From: DASYLJ01 sp964432595
GTDB lineage: Bacteria > Desulfobacterota > Binatia > DP-6
Reading direction: 5' to 3'
Length of the DNA: 64,000 nucleotides
NCBI GenBank assembly: GCA_964432595.1
Contig: CAYSOF010000001.1
Location: 310,001 to 374,000, forward strand
How positions within the stretch are numbered: the stretch's first letter is position 1; each line of letters begins with the position of its first letter. The translations under genes and the position numbers were made by a program. Shown piece after piece: positions 9,871-18,528 of the stretch. Under the pieces are notes generated by a model. That model did no database searches, was not told where the DNA came from, and worked only from the letters and a program-made list of their open reading frames with translations.

Positions 9871-9909
9871 CCCGAGGCGGGCGGACTCGTCGAGCCCGCC
9901 CGCCTCGGG
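9871..9909 (-). terminator. 14-bp GC-rich hairpin after the Thr-linker protein gene
   Basis: CCCGAGGCGGGCGG pairs exactly with CCGCCCGCCTCGGG across an 11-nt loop. It lies 6 nt downstream of the stop of the exported protein gene and directly abuts the truncated TetR remnant. The breakpoint of the remnant therefore coincides with this gene's transcription end. Confidence 0.7.
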
Positions 9910-9915
9910 GTCGGC

Positions 9916-10920
9916 TCACGGGTTGCAGCTGATGAGCACGTTCGCGGTCGACGGACCGCTCGCGAAGACGTCGCTCGAGTTCGAGCAGTACGGACGGCCG
10001 TTGCCGAGGATGTTCGACGTGGCGCCGACCGTGTTGCAGCTCGGGAACTGCGGCGCGAGGCCGCATCCGCTGAAGCCGTTGACGCTCGTGATCGTCCAGG
10101 TGTCGCCCGACAGGTTCGAGATGTTGCCGCTCGGCGCCGCGACGGTCACGTTGCACCCCGCCGTGCCGAAGAGCTGGCTGCCCCCCGGCCAGTTGCGCAG
10201 CGTCGCGCTGACGAACGCGGTGATGCCGTAGTTGAAGTTCGCTGCGCCGCACGGCGGGATCGTCGTGGTCGTCGTCGACGACGTGGTGGTGGTCGTCGTC
10301 GACGTCGTCGTCGTGGTGGTCGTCACGCACGTGCCCTCGAGCGTCGGCTTCTTGTGCGAGTACTGCAGCGCGCCCTTGTTGGTGATCTTGCCGTTGCCGG
10401 CCGGGAACTGCACGCTGTAGGTGTCGCCGCCGACGAGCTCCAGCAGGACGCAGCCGTCCGTGCCGAGGTTCGGCGGCAGGACGGTCAGCGGCGTCACCTT
10501 GCCGCTGCCGCCGATCTTGATCTGGAACACGCCGCTCGACGTCTTCTTGATCGACACCTGCTTGATCGGGCCCTGCTCGAGCTTCGAGTCCTTGTAGACG
10601 AAGCCCTTGGTGGTGTTGCCGCTCCAGTAGGGCTTGCCCGTCGAGGGACTCGATCCCTGGGGCAGGTTGAACGTCTGGCTGCTCGGCGTTCCGCCGTTCG
10701 CGCGCACGACGAGCACCGCGCCGGACACGACGGGGTTGCCCACGAGCGTGTTCGTCGACCCCTTCTCCTTGGCGGCAGCCTTGAGAGACGTCTTCGACGG
10801 AACGCTGGGGTTCTTCAGCTGGAGCGAGCTTCCCAAAATCGGCTGATCGGCGGCGAGCGCCGATCCGGCGAACGCGAGCAGCGCAGCGACCGTGCACATC
10901 GAGCGAACGGGACCAATCAT
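9916..10920 (-). CDS. Exported two-domain protein with poly-Thr linker
   Basis: 334 residues. The ATG follows GAGGAGAG and opens a signal peptide (CTVAALLAFAGSALA). Residues ~20-180 form a beta domain (GSSLQLKNPS, KPYWSGNTTKGFVYKDSK, GPIKQVSIKK, FQIKIGG) of the kind that recurs in several other exported proteins of this window. A linker made almost only of Thr/Ser (~residues 183-206) leads to a second beta-rich domain with several Cys residues (CGAANFNYG, CNVTVAAPSGNIS, FSGCGL). Thr-rich linkers of this type join extracellular domains. No enzyme motif was found. Function unknown. Confidence 0.65.
   Translation of the reverse strand: MIGPVRSMCTVAALLAFAGSALAADQPILGSSLQLKNPSVPSKTSLKAAAKEKGSTNTLVGNPVVSGAVLVVRANGGTPSSQTFNLPQGSSPSTGKPYWSGNTTKGFVYKDSKLEQGPIKQVSIKKTSSGVFQIKIGGSGKVTPLTVLPPNLGTDGCVLLELVGGDTYSVQFPAGNGKITNKGALQYSHKKPTLEGTCVTTTTTTTSTTTTTTSSTTTTTIPPCGAANFNYGITAFVSATLRNWPGGSQLFGTAGCNVTVAAPSGNISNLSGDTWTITSVNGFSGCGLAPQFPSCNTVGATSNILGNGRPYCSNSSDVFASGPSTANVLISCNP
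10262..10330 (-). repeat. Low-complexity triplet repeat encoding the Thr linker
   Basis: GTC/GTG/GAC triplets repeat in this stretch and encode, on the minus strand, about 23 consecutive Thr/Ser residues. Such triplet arrays are prone to slippage, so linker length may vary between strains. Confidence 0.7.
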
Positions 10921-11032
10921 GGAAGCTCTCCTCAGTGCGTGGGCGAAAATTCGCCGGGGGCGGTAATCCAACACCGGCAAAGCTTCTGTCAAACAGAAAG
11001 TTGCAAGACAGGCAGCAGACGGCCGAGCTAGG

Positions 11033-11977
11033 TCACACCAGCGGTGGCAGCGCGTCCATTGCGGCTCGCACCGCGTCGAACGTCCCCGCGGCCGTGTCGG
11101 TGCCGAGGCCCGTCGCCACCAAGGCCGCGGTCGCACACGCGAATCGTGCGCTCTCGGTCTCGTCGAGGCCGCGCGCGCGAGCGGCGCCGAACCCCGCGCA
11201 GAACGCATCGCCGCAGCCGGTCGTGTCGACCACCGGCACGCGATAGGCGGGCGCATCGACCCGGTGCGCCGGTGATACCAAGCGACAACCATTGGCGCCG
11301 TCTTTGAAGACGCAGCAGCCCGCGCCGCGCTCGAGGAAGAACGCGGCGACGTCGTCGAGCGCTGCGCGACCGGATATCGCGCGCGCCTCCGCCAGCGTCG
11401 GCATGAAGTAGTCCACGAAGGGCAGGGCCGCTTCGAGCGCCGGCAGCGTGGTCGGGCCGGGCGCGATCAGGTCGCAGGTCACGAGGATGCCGCGACGCTT
11501 CGCCTCCGCGAGCAGCGCCGCGGCCGGCGCACCGTCGAGCATCGGCAGCGCGCCGGCGCCGCCGAGATGCAGCACCGGCGCGACGAGGACGTCGTCCCAC
11601 ATGGTCTCCGGGACGGCGAGGAGGAGGCTCGCGCCGAGCGCGTGCAGCGCGGGGCGCTCGCCGCCCGGCCGGATGCCGAGGACCGTGGCCGAGGTCCGTT
11701 GCTCGGCCAGCACGGCGACGCACGCCGTGTCGACGCCGCGTCTCGCCAGCGCCGCGAGCAGGATCTCGCCGGTTTCGTCGTCACCCACGGCGCCGACCAG
11801 CCGCGTGCGCAATCCCAGCTTGGCCGCGACGCTCGCAGGCCCGGCGGCGGTGCCCGCGGGCGTCAGCCGGATCTCGTCGATCAGCCGGACGCCGTCGCCC
11901 GTCGGGAACGCCTCGACCGGCCGCGCGAGGACGTCGAGCAGCGTCATCCCGACGGCGACGTACTCGAAGGCGGCCAT
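11033..11977 (-). CDS. PfkB-family sugar/nucleoside kinase
   Basis: 314 residues of the ribokinase/PfkB fold. The N-terminal substrate-binding region has the Gly-rich start (TPAGTAAGPASVAAKLG), and the C-terminal signature is PVVDTTGCGDAFCAGF, where the catalytic Asp of the usual DTxGAGD motif is kept and Ala is replaced by Cys. It should phosphorylate a hydroxymethyl group of a sugar or nucleoside with ATP in the cytoplasm; the substrate cannot be read from sequence. Its ATG follows immediately on the stop of the upstream LLM oxidoreductase, so the two are co-transcribed. Confidence 0.85.
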   Translation of the reverse strand: MAAFEYVAVGMTLLDVLARPVEAFPTGDGVRLIDEIRLTPAGTAAGPASVAAKLGLRTRLVGAVGDDETGEILLAALARRGVDTACVAVLAEQRTSATVLGIRPGGERPALHALGASLLLAVPETMWDDVLVAPVLHLGGAGALPMLDGAPAAALLAEAKRRGILVTCDLIAPGPTTLPALEAALPFVDYFMPTLAEARAISGRAALDDVAAFFLERGAGCCVFKDGANGCRLVSPAHRVDAPAYRVPVVDTTGCGDAFCAGFGAARARGLDETESARFACATAALVATGLGTDTAAGTFDAVRAAMDALPPLV

Positions 11978-12847
11978 CTACCGGAACGCCGCGATCACGT
12001 CGTCGGCGTAGCGACGCATGTAGTCGATCTTCTCGCCGACCGGCGTGTCCGGCATGTGGTACGGGTCGCGGAAGCCGACGATGACGTCGGTGACGCCGAG
12101 GTCCTCGAGCTGGCGAACCCCGTCGGCCGTGTACGCATTGAGCGAGATGACGTGGATCTCGAACGGCTCCCGCTCGCGGCCGTATTCCCGCCGGAGCTCC
12201 GTCAGTCGCTTCAGGTAGCCGACGAGGAGGTCGTGGTCGCCGCCGGCGTGCATCCACCCGTCGCCCAGGCGCGCCGCGCGTCGCAGCGCGGGCTCGGTGT
12301 GCCCGCCGATCAGCACGGGCACCGGCGACGGCGGCACCGGACAGATCTTGATGCTCGGCACCCGGTAGTGCTTGCCCTCGAACGCGAAGTACTCGCCGCG
12401 CAGCAGGCCACGGATGATCGCGATCATCTCGTCCATCCGCTTGCCGCGCGTCGTCCACTCGGTACCGGTGACCTCGAAGTCCTCGGGCCAGGGCGAGAGG
12501 CCGACGCCGAAGCCGAAGCGTCCCTGCGTCATGACCGCGACCGACGCGACCGATTTCGCGACGAGCACCGGCTGGCGGATCGGTAGCTTCACCACGAACG
12601 TCGTGAAGCGGAGCGTGCTCGTCACCGCGCCCATGGCGGGAATCAGCGAGAACGGCTCGATGAACGGCTTGCCGTCGAGGAACTCGCGATTGCCGTCGGG
12701 CGTGTACGGATACTTGCTGTCCGAGACCTCGGGATAGCAGATGCTGTCGGGGACGATGAACGAATCCCACCCGGCGTCTTCCACCGCGCGCGCGAGCGGG
12801 AGATAGTGCGTGGGATCGCAGAGGGCTTCGGCGTAGGAGAATCGCAT
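11978..12847 (-). CDS. LLM-class flavin/F420-dependent oxidoreductase
   Basis: 289 residues of the luciferase-like TIM-barrel family. Typical segments are AGWDSFIVPDS near the start, FTTFVVKLPIRQPVLVAKSVASV, GRFGFGVGLSPWPEDFEVTG in the middle and PVPVLIGGHTEPALRRAARLGDGW toward the end, the last being characteristic of TIGR03619-like F420 members. It likely reduces or oxidises an organic substrate using F420 or FMN. It is the first gene of a two-gene unit with the PfkB kinase and is divergent from the acyl-CoA dehydrogenase, with 59 bp between the starts. Confidence 0.85.
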   Translation of the reverse strand: MRFSYAEALCDPTHYLPLARAVEDAGWDSFIVPDSICYPEVSDSKYPYTPDGNREFLDGKPFIEPFSLIPAMGAVTSTLRFTTFVVKLPIRQPVLVAKSVASVAVMTQGRFGFGVGLSPWPEDFEVTGTEWTTRGKRMDEMIAIIRGLLRGEYFAFEGKHYRVPSIKICPVPPSPVPVLIGGHTEPALRRAARLGDGWMHAGGDHDLLVGYLKRLTELRREYGREREPFEIHVISLNAYTADGVRQLEDLGVTDVIVGFRDPYHMPDTPVGEKIDYMRRYADDVIAAFR

Positions 12848-12906
12848 CGTGCCGACGCCCTATCGCGCCGGTCGCACGGGCGCCAGGGTCTGCGCTAGGG
12901 ACGTGC

Positions 12907-14709
12907 ATGGCATCCCCGCTGATCAGCCGCCGCGACCTCGACTTCGTCCTGTACGACGTGCTCGACGTGCTCGCCCTCACCGCCGAGCCGCGATGGGCGG
13001 AGCACGGCCGCGAGACGTTCGACGCGGCGATCGACACGGCGCACGAGCTGGCCGTCACCCACTTCCGCTCGCACAACGCGAAGGGCGATCGCCAGGAGCC
13101 GACGTTCGACGGCGAGCGCGTGCACGTCATCCCGGAGGTGAAGGCGGCGCTCGACGCGTACGTCGCCGCCGGGTTCATGGCCGCGTCGAAGGACTACGAC
13201 CTGGGCGGCATGCAGCTGCCGTGGACGGTGGCGCAATCCTGCAGCGCGATGTTCCAGGCGGCGAACATCGGCACCGCGGCGTACCCGTTCCTGACGATCG
13301 CGGCGGCGAACCTCATCGAGGCGTTCGGCTCCGATGAGATGCGGCGGCGCTTCATGCAGCCCATGCTCGACGGACGCTACTTCGGCACGATGTGCCTCTC
13401 CGAGCCGCAAGCGGGATCGTCCCTCGCCGACATCCGCACGCGCGCCGAGCCCGCCGGGGAGGGCGTCTACCGGCTGTACGGGCACAAGATGTGGATCTCG
13501 GGCGGCGAGCACGAGCTGTCCGACAACATCGTCCACCTCGTGCTCGCCAGTATCCCCGGCGCACCCGCCGGCGTGAAGGGCATCTCGCTGTTCGTCGTCC
13601 CCAAGCTCCTGGTCGACGCCGACGGCCGTCTCGGCGCGCGCAACGACGTCCGCCTGGCCGGCGTCAACCACAAGATGGGCTATCGCGGCACGATCAACAC
13701 GGTGCTCAACTTCGGCGAGAAGGACGGCGCCGTCGGCTGGCTCGTGGGCGAGCCGCATCGCGGGCTCGAGTACATGTTCCAGATGATGAACGAGGCGCGC
13801 ATCGGCGTCGGCGCCGGGGCGGTGATGCTCGCGTACACGGCGTATCTCGCGGCGCTCGAGTACGCGCGCGAGCGGCCGCAGGGCCGCCCGGTGGACGCGA
13901 AAGATCCGTCGCAGCCGATGGTACCGATCGTCGAGCACGCCGACGTGAAGCGCATGCTGCTCCATCAGAAGGCGGTGAGCGAGGGCGGGCTGCATCTGTG
14001 CCTGTACGCCGCCTGGCTGGTGGATCGCCAACACGCGACCGTCGATGCGGCGCAGCGCCGCGACCTCACGCTGTTGCTCGACACGCTGACGCCGATCGTG
14101 AAGGGCTGGCTCAGCGAATCGTGCCTGCGCGCCAACGAGTTGGCCGTCCAGGTGCTGGGCGGCTACGGGTACACGCGCGAGTACCCCGTCGAGCAGTACT
14201 ACCGCGATCAGCGGCTGAACCCGATCCACGAGGGTACCGACGGCATCCAGGCGCTCGATCTGCTCGGCCGGAAGATGACGATGCAGGGCGGGGCGGGGTG
14301 GACGCTGCTGCACGACGAGGTCGCCGCGACGAGCGCGCGCGCCCGTGCCCACGACGCGCTGGCGCCGCTGGCCGGTCGGCTCGATGCCGCGTTGGAGACG
14401 CTCGCGCGCGTGCGCGGACGGCTGCTGACGACGATGGCCGAGGGCCGGGTCGCGCTCGCGCTGGCGAACGCGAGTCACTTCCTCGACCTCGCAGGCCTGG
14501 TCGTCTTCGGCTGGATGTGGCTCTGGCAGGCGACGGTGATCGAAGGCGCAGCGCCGTCGGACGATCCCGAGGTCGCCGCGTTCCGCGCCGGCAAGGTGCA
14601 GGCGTGTCGCTACGCGTTCGCCTACGAGCTGGCGCGCGTGCCGTACCTGGCGTCGCTGCTCGAGTCGCTCGACGACACGACGCTGTCGATGCGCAGCGAG
14701 TGGTTCTGA
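12907..14709 (+). CDS. Acyl-CoA dehydrogenase (DmdC/FadE-type, ~600 aa)
   Basis: 600 residues, the length of the long acyl-CoA dehydrogenases that carry an extra C-terminal domain. Substrate/FAD motifs are visible: MCLSEPQAGSS (~162-172), KMWISGGEHEL (~194-204), the middle beta domain with VNHKMGYRGTINTVLNFG, and the C-terminal YYRDQRLNPIHEGTDGIQAL. Glu442 in HEGT is the likely catalytic base. It introduces a double bond into an acyl-CoA, passing electrons to ETF. The last 36 bp of this gene reappear exactly about 2.4 kb downstream. Confidence 0.9.
   Translation: MASPLISRRDLDFVLYDVLDVLALTAEPRWAEHGRETFDAAIDTAHELAVTHFRSHNAKGDRQEPTFDGERVHVIPEVKAALDAYVAAGFMAASKDYDLGGMQLPWTVAQSCSAMFQAANIGTAAYPFLTIAAANLIEAFGSDEMRRRFMQPMLDGRYFGTMCLSEPQAGSSLADIRTRAEPAGEGVYRLYGHKMWISGGEHELSDNIVHLVLASIPGAPAGVKGISLFVVPKLLVDADGRLGARNDVRLAGVNHKMGYRGTINTVLNFGEKDGAVGWLVGEPHRGLEYMFQMMNEARIGVGAGAVMLAYTAYLAALEYARERPQGRPVDAKDPSQPMVPIVEHADVKRMLLHQKAVSEGGLHLCLYAAWLVDRQHATVDAAQRRDLTLLLDTLTPIVKGWLSESCLRANELAVQVLGGYGYTREYPVEQYYRDQRLNPIHEGTDGIQALDLLGRKMTMQGGAGWTLLHDEVAATSARARAHDALAPLAGRLDAALETLARVRGRLLTTMAEGRVALALANASHFLDLAGLVVFGWMWLWQATVIEGAAPSDDPEVAAFRAGKVQACRYAFAYELARVPYLASLLESLDDTTLSMRSEWF
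14674..14709 (+). repeat. 36-bp direct repeat, copy A (3' end of acyl-CoA dehydrogenase)
   Basis: The sequence begins GACACGACGCTGTCG and ends AGCGAGTGGTTCTGA, which includes the gene's stop codon. An identical 36-bp copy occurs at 17091-17126, and a related, shorter copy at 15057-15082. The copies bracket a segment holding a broken lipoprotein, an exported protein and a gene remnant. Confidence 0.9.
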
Positions 14710-14772
14710 CCTACGAGCCCGACCGGCGCGCCGCGTTTGTGACCCAGGGGCCCGGACGACACCGTAGGTCCG

Positions 14773-15047
14773 ATGACGATGCGGCGTCGGAGCCGTCAAT
14801 GGGTCGTGGGACTCGCCGCGCTCGTGACAGCCGGCGTGGCCTGCATCTGATCCGGGCGGGTTTCGCCGGCAAGCCACACGAGGACGTGACGGCATTCCGG
14901 GAGCGTGCCGCCGCGGCGCTCGGCGACCGTCACGTGCATGCCATCGCGGCGGATTCCGAGACGAATTTCGTCTACGTGGTGACCGGTGACGAGTTCGTGT
15001 ATCGCTTCACGCCCGACGGTGTGCCGGAGCAGCGATTGGCCGAGTGA
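14773..15047 (+). pseudogene. Frameshifted small lipoprotein
   Basis: An ATG opens a lipoprotein signal peptide (RQWVVGLAALVTAGVACI) with a good lipobox (TAGVAC), then hits TGA at 14848. One frame over, the sequence stays open to 15047 and encodes a soluble domain of about 65 residues (AGFAGKPHEDVTAFRERAAA, ADSETNFVYVVTGDEFVYRF). A single -1 shift near 14845 would join export signal and mature domain into an ~91-residue lipoprotein. Either a real mutation or a sequence error could explain this. No known family. Confidence 0.5.
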
Positions 15048-15056
15048 CCGGCGTTA

Positions 15057-15082
15057 TCGATGCGCGTAGCGAGTGGTTCTGA
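15057..15082 (+). repeat. Related short repeat, copy B
   Basis: TCGATGCGC-GT-AGCGAGTGGTTCTGA differs from the core of the 36-bp repeat by a 2-nt insertion. The flanks of copies B and C remain loosely similar beyond the repeat (both run into GGCGCC and AATTC/TACG). It lies about 75 bp before an exported-protein gene. Confidence 0.6.
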
Positions 15083-15157
15083 TTCCACGGCGCCTCCACG
15101 AGAATTCCACGCGAGCCGTCTCCACTTGCCGCTTCGGGCGCGCCAACGTACCGGGCG

Positions 15158-16912
15158 ATGGACAGATTCGCGGCACGCGTCGGCGTGCTCATCGTGGCCC
15201 TGGCACTCTCGGTGCCGGGAATCGAGTCGCAGGCGGCGAGCCGTCGATCGTGCCAGCGTGCCTGCAAGCGTTTCGCGCGCCAGTGCGCGGTCGCGCCGTC
15301 GCAGCCGAAACGCTGCGAGCGTCTCCTGCGTCGCCTCGACAAGTGTGGCGAACGAGGCGTCGTGTGCGCGACGACGACGACGACCAGCAGCACGACGTCG
15401 ACGACCCTCGCCGGCTCCGGCAGCGCCGTCATCGTCGATGGCGCCCGGGCCACGACGCAGACCGTCACCCCCGACGGTGGAACGCTGACGGCGACCGCGG
15501 CGGACGGCACCGTCTACTCGCTCGTGATCCCCCCGGATGCCCTGCTGCTCGAGACCGCCATCACCATGACGCCGATCGTCTCCGTCGCCGGCGAAGACTT
15601 TCCCGCCGGGCCCGTGCTCGGCGTCGATCTGCAACCATCGGGCCTGCGGCTCTACGAATTCGCGACGCTGACTATCGTCCCATCGCAGCTCGGCCCGACG
15701 GCGGCGATCGCGGGCTTCAGCTACGAGGGCGCCGGCGACGACCTGCACCCGTACCCGGCGGCGCTGCATGCGGGGCGGATCGTCCTCCACGTGATCCACT
15801 TCTCCGGCGCCGGCGCGGAAGTCTGCGTCGAGCACTGCTTTCCGCCGATCATTCCGCCGCCGGCCATCACGGAGGCGCAGCTCGAGCAGCTGATCGCGCA
15901 GCTCGACCCGCATCACCCCTTCTACGCCTCGCGGCTCGCGGAGCTGCTGCACGCCTACTACGACTTCTTCATCGCGCCCGATCTGCCGCTCATGGAGCAG
16001 AGCTGCGAGTTCGCCACGAGCCGCATTCCGAAGGTGCTCGCGTGGTCGCGCACGAACCAGCTGCTGCTGAACGAGGAGGGCTTCGAGGGCAAGAACCAGA
16101 CGGTCGGCGACTCGCTCTTCCGTTCGGCGTCGAACTGCTGGTCGGAGGTGACCGCCGCGTGCCTGGACCCGAGCAATGCCTACCAGGTGAAGAACGTGCT
16201 CCAGATCGCACGCCAGGCGCAGCTTCTGGGCGGCGATCCCGAGATCTTCGACCCGGGCACGGTGCGGCGCTGCTCGGGGCTCTGGAGCGGCACCATCACG
16301 TACGAGTGGACGTTGGAGGAGGATGCGTCCTTTCCCGTCGGCGCGGCCGCCTTCACGCGGAGCACGCGGCTGCGCAACGCGCAGGAGTGGCGGATAGAGC
16401 CCAACGTCATCGGCGACCCCTGCGAGGGTTGCCCGTTTCGCATGTACGCCGCGGCCTGGGTCGGGACGGCGTCGGTGAACAACCGCTACGTCAAGGATTA
16501 CGGCAACTGCACCGATACGGTGACCCAGCTCGACCATGTGGACGGCACGGCCACGCCGTCGGCCTTCTCCATCGGCACGGTGCGCGGTCAGACCGCGTTC
16601 CAGGTTCATCGCGCGACGCCGTGGATGCAGGGTGCCCCGCCGTACGGCGTGGTCGACAGACCGTACGTGTCCACGCGCGTGCATTGCACCGGGTGGGTCG
16701 AGACCGTGCCGTTCGCATCGCTCCACGTCGCGGAGAACTGGACGCTGTGGCCGTTCTACGAGCTCCCGCTCGACCGGACGGATCCCACGATACCGACGAC
16801 GTCGAAGGGGCAGAAGGTCGACCGTCAGGAGCGAGCCGTGCTCGGCGGCACGGAGGTCATCACGACGACGTGGACCTGGGACCTGACGCTCGAGCCGGAC
16901 GCGGCGGAGTGA
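15158..16912 (+). CDS. Exported Cys-rich/Thr-linker protein, unknown function
   Basis: 584 residues with a signal peptide (VGVLIVALALSVPGIESQA). Residues ~30-72 hold six Cys in a basic helical segment (CQRACKRFARQCAV, CERLLRRLDKCGERGVVC). A Thr/Ser linker follows (~72-85), then a ZU5-like beta domain (DGGTLTATAADGTVYSLVIP, GPVLGVDLQPSGLRLY, VLHVIHFSGAG), and a larger C-terminal region with scattered Cys pairs (DPCEGCPF) and Trp-rich beta strands. A similar Cys-rich N-terminus is found in the exported protein at 39.8-41.2 kb. It sits between repeat copies B and C and ends directly at a gene remnant. No catalytic motif is recognised. Confidence 0.6.
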   Translation: MDRFAARVGVLIVALALSVPGIESQAASRRSCQRACKRFARQCAVAPSQPKRCERLLRRLDKCGERGVVCATTTTTSSTTSTTLAGSGSAVIVDGARATTQTVTPDGGTLTATAADGTVYSLVIPPDALLLETAITMTPIVSVAGEDFPAGPVLGVDLQPSGLRLYEFATLTIVPSQLGPTAAIAGFSYEGAGDDLHPYPAALHAGRIVLHVIHFSGAGAEVCVEHCFPPIIPPPAITEAQLEQLIAQLDPHHPFYASRLAELLHAYYDFFIAPDLPLMEQSCEFATSRIPKVLAWSRTNQLLLNEEGFEGKNQTVGDSLFRSASNCWSEVTAACLDPSNAYQVKNVLQIARQAQLLGGDPEIFDPGTVRRCSGLWSGTITYEWTLEEDASFPVGAAAFTRSTRLRNAQEWRIEPNVIGDPCEGCPFRMYAAAWVGTASVNNRYVKDYGNCTDTVTQLDHVDGTATPSAFSIGTVRGQTAFQVHRATPWMQGAPPYGVVDRPYVSTRVHCTGWVETVPFASLHVAENWTLWPFYELPLDRTDPTIPTTSKGQKVDRQERAVLGGTEVITTTWTWDLTLEPDAAE

Positions 16913-17092
16913 TTACCTGCAGCGGAGGATGTTGCCGCCGCCCGTCGTGACGCGAACACGATCGTGCCCTTGATCGGCAGGTTCGACGTGTCGAGCGCGT
17001 AGGTTCCGTTCTTGCCGGTAACGGAGAACTTGATTCGACGGATGTCGGTGTCGTCCCGGTTGATCTTCACCTTCGTGATGCCGTTCACGAGA
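16913..17092 (-). pseudogene. Remnant of the recurrent exported beta-domain gene
   Basis: On the minus strand this encodes VNGITKVKINRDDTDIRRIK, FSVTGKNGTYALDTSNLPIK and, after a frame change, VTTGGGNILRCR-stop. It is clearly a paralogue of the end of the 208-residue protein at 18.6-19.2 kb (VNGITGVKIRRANSDFGRIK, FSVTGKTGNYAIDTANLPIK, GSGNILRCR). About 16 residues, including a Cys pair, are deleted with a shift of frame, and the whole 5' part is missing. The break falls exactly at repeat copy C. Confidence 0.8.
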
Positions 17093-17126
17093 CACGACGC
17101 TGTCGATGCGCAGCGAGTGGTTCTGA
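17091..17126 (+). repeat. 36-bp direct repeat, copy C
   Basis: It is identical over 36 bp to the 3' end of the acyl-CoA dehydrogenase gene, including the stop codon, but here it follows a non-coding gene remnant. Copies A and C lie in direct orientation about 2.4 kb apart, a layout seen for duplication scars and for integration into the 3' end of a gene. Confidence 0.9.
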
Positions 17127-17269
17127 GGCCCGCCGATCGGCGCCCTACCTAATTCTACGCACGGACGGCAACACGATTCGCACGCAAGAAACACGTTGTC
17201 AGATGGCCCGCCGCGCCCTATGGTCCGGCGACACATCGCTCATCGCGCTGCACTGAAGGAGGACTCCCG

Positions 17270-18520
17270 ATGCATCGTGCACTGACGGCCACCGTCGCGG
17301 CGGCCATGACGATCATGCTGGCAACGAGCGGAACGGCCGGCGCCGCCTATACCTGTTCGGTCGTGGCGAAGCGCGGTGATCTCGACCCCGGCGGCTCCCA
17401 GTACTCCAACAAGTTCGACGGGCGCGTCGCCATCAACGAGAGCGGCGACACGGTCTTCGTCGGGCGGGCGGGCGGTTTCCAACAGGCGCTCTACCTGTAC
17501 CCCGGTGTCGGCGCGAACGTGATGATCGCCCGTGTGGGCAATGCGGCACCCGGGGGCAGCGCGTTCGCGAAATTCGCGCGGGGCACGTTCGCCAACCCGT
17601 CGATCAACACGCCGGGGGACGTCGCCTTCACCGCCCGCCTCACGATTCCCGGTGACGGCGTATTCGTGCGCGACGGCGGCGTGCTCGAGAAAGCGGCGCA
17701 GACCGCCGACGTATCGCCGTCGGGCGGGACCTTCCTGACGATCCCGTCGCTGTCCGCGATCCGGGACTCGGGGCAGGTCCTCTTCGTCGCCACCGTCAGC
17801 GGCGGGCCGAGTGGCATCTTCCAGTACGACGCCGGGACCAACAACCTGACGGCGGTCATCAACACCACCCACACGGACGACGGCGGCCGCCCGTTCTGTG
17901 CGTTCCAGCAGGTGGGCCAGAGCGACGGCGTCGCCGCGTTCACGGCCACGGTCGGTGTCCCCGACTGCACCACGCCCGTGCAGGGCGTCTTCTCCCTGCC
18001 GTCGCCCGGCGTCGGCGTGAAGATCGCGCTCGTCGGCGATCCGAGCGCCATCAGCGGCACGGTCTTCACCAGGTTCTTCGACGCGCCGCAGACGAGCGCC
18101 ACGAGCGTCTCGTTCGCCGCTCGCGTCGGCGGCGCGCCGTTCAACGGTGACGCCATCTTCGCCTGGGACGGTGTCGTGCTGAGCAAGGTCGTCGCCGTCG
18201 GCGACGCCGCCCCGGTCGCCGGTGGCGCCCTCAAGAAGCGCGGCGGCCAGCATCGGCAGACGCTGAGCGACGAGGTGTTCGCCCATTTCTACACGCGCCA
18301 GACGTCGGCGACGCAGGGCATCTTCTCGTTCGACGGGACGCCCGACGCACCGCTCCTCAAGACCGATGCGCCGCCGGCACCCTTCGGCCTGTTCTCCAAG
18401 TTCCGCAATTTCGGACCGCCGGCAGTCGACGGCGCGGGCAGCTATCTCGCGGTGCTCGCGGAGGTGAAGGACACCGTCAAGCCGTCCGGCAAGGCGGGCA
18501 TCCTGCGCTGCCAGCCGTAG
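17270..18520 (+). CDS. Exported tandem-repeat beta protein
   Basis: 416 residues with a signal peptide (AAAMTIMLATSGTAGAA) and a good ribosome site (GAAGGAGG). The mature part is a series of ~50-60-residue repeats with the pattern I-N-x-x-G-x-V-x-F-x-A/G (VAINESGDTVFVGRA, INTPGDVAFTARL, IRDSGQVLFVATV, SDGVAAFTATV, TSVSFAARVGG), as in the propeller-like choice-of-anchor/DUF7453-type exported proteins. Probably a secreted or surface propeller; no catalytic residues were seen. It converges on the 208-residue exported protein through a shared hairpin terminator. Confidence 0.7.
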   Translation: MHRALTATVAAAMTIMLATSGTAGAAYTCSVVAKRGDLDPGGSQYSNKFDGRVAINESGDTVFVGRAGGFQQALYLYPGVGANVMIARVGNAAPGGSAFAKFARGTFANPSINTPGDVAFTARLTIPGDGVFVRDGGVLEKAAQTADVSPSGGTFLTIPSLSAIRDSGQVLFVATVSGGPSGIFQYDAGTNNLTAVINTTHTDDGGRPFCAFQQVGQSDGVAAFTATVGVPDCTTPVQGVFSLPSPGVGVKIALVGDPSAISGTVFTRFFDAPQTSATSVSFAARVGGAPFNGDAIFAWDGVVLSKVVAVGDAAPVAGGALKKRGGQHRQTLSDEVFAHFYTRQTSATQGIFSFDGTPDAPLLKTDAPPAPFGLFSKFRNFGPPAVDGAGSYLAVLAEVKDTVKPSGKAGILRCQP

Positions 18521-18528
18521 TCGCGCTA

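Noticed and set aside
10262..10330. Triplet array considered as a CRISPR or regulatory repeat
   Set aside because: It is in frame within the exported protein and encodes a Thr/Ser linker; there are no spacers.
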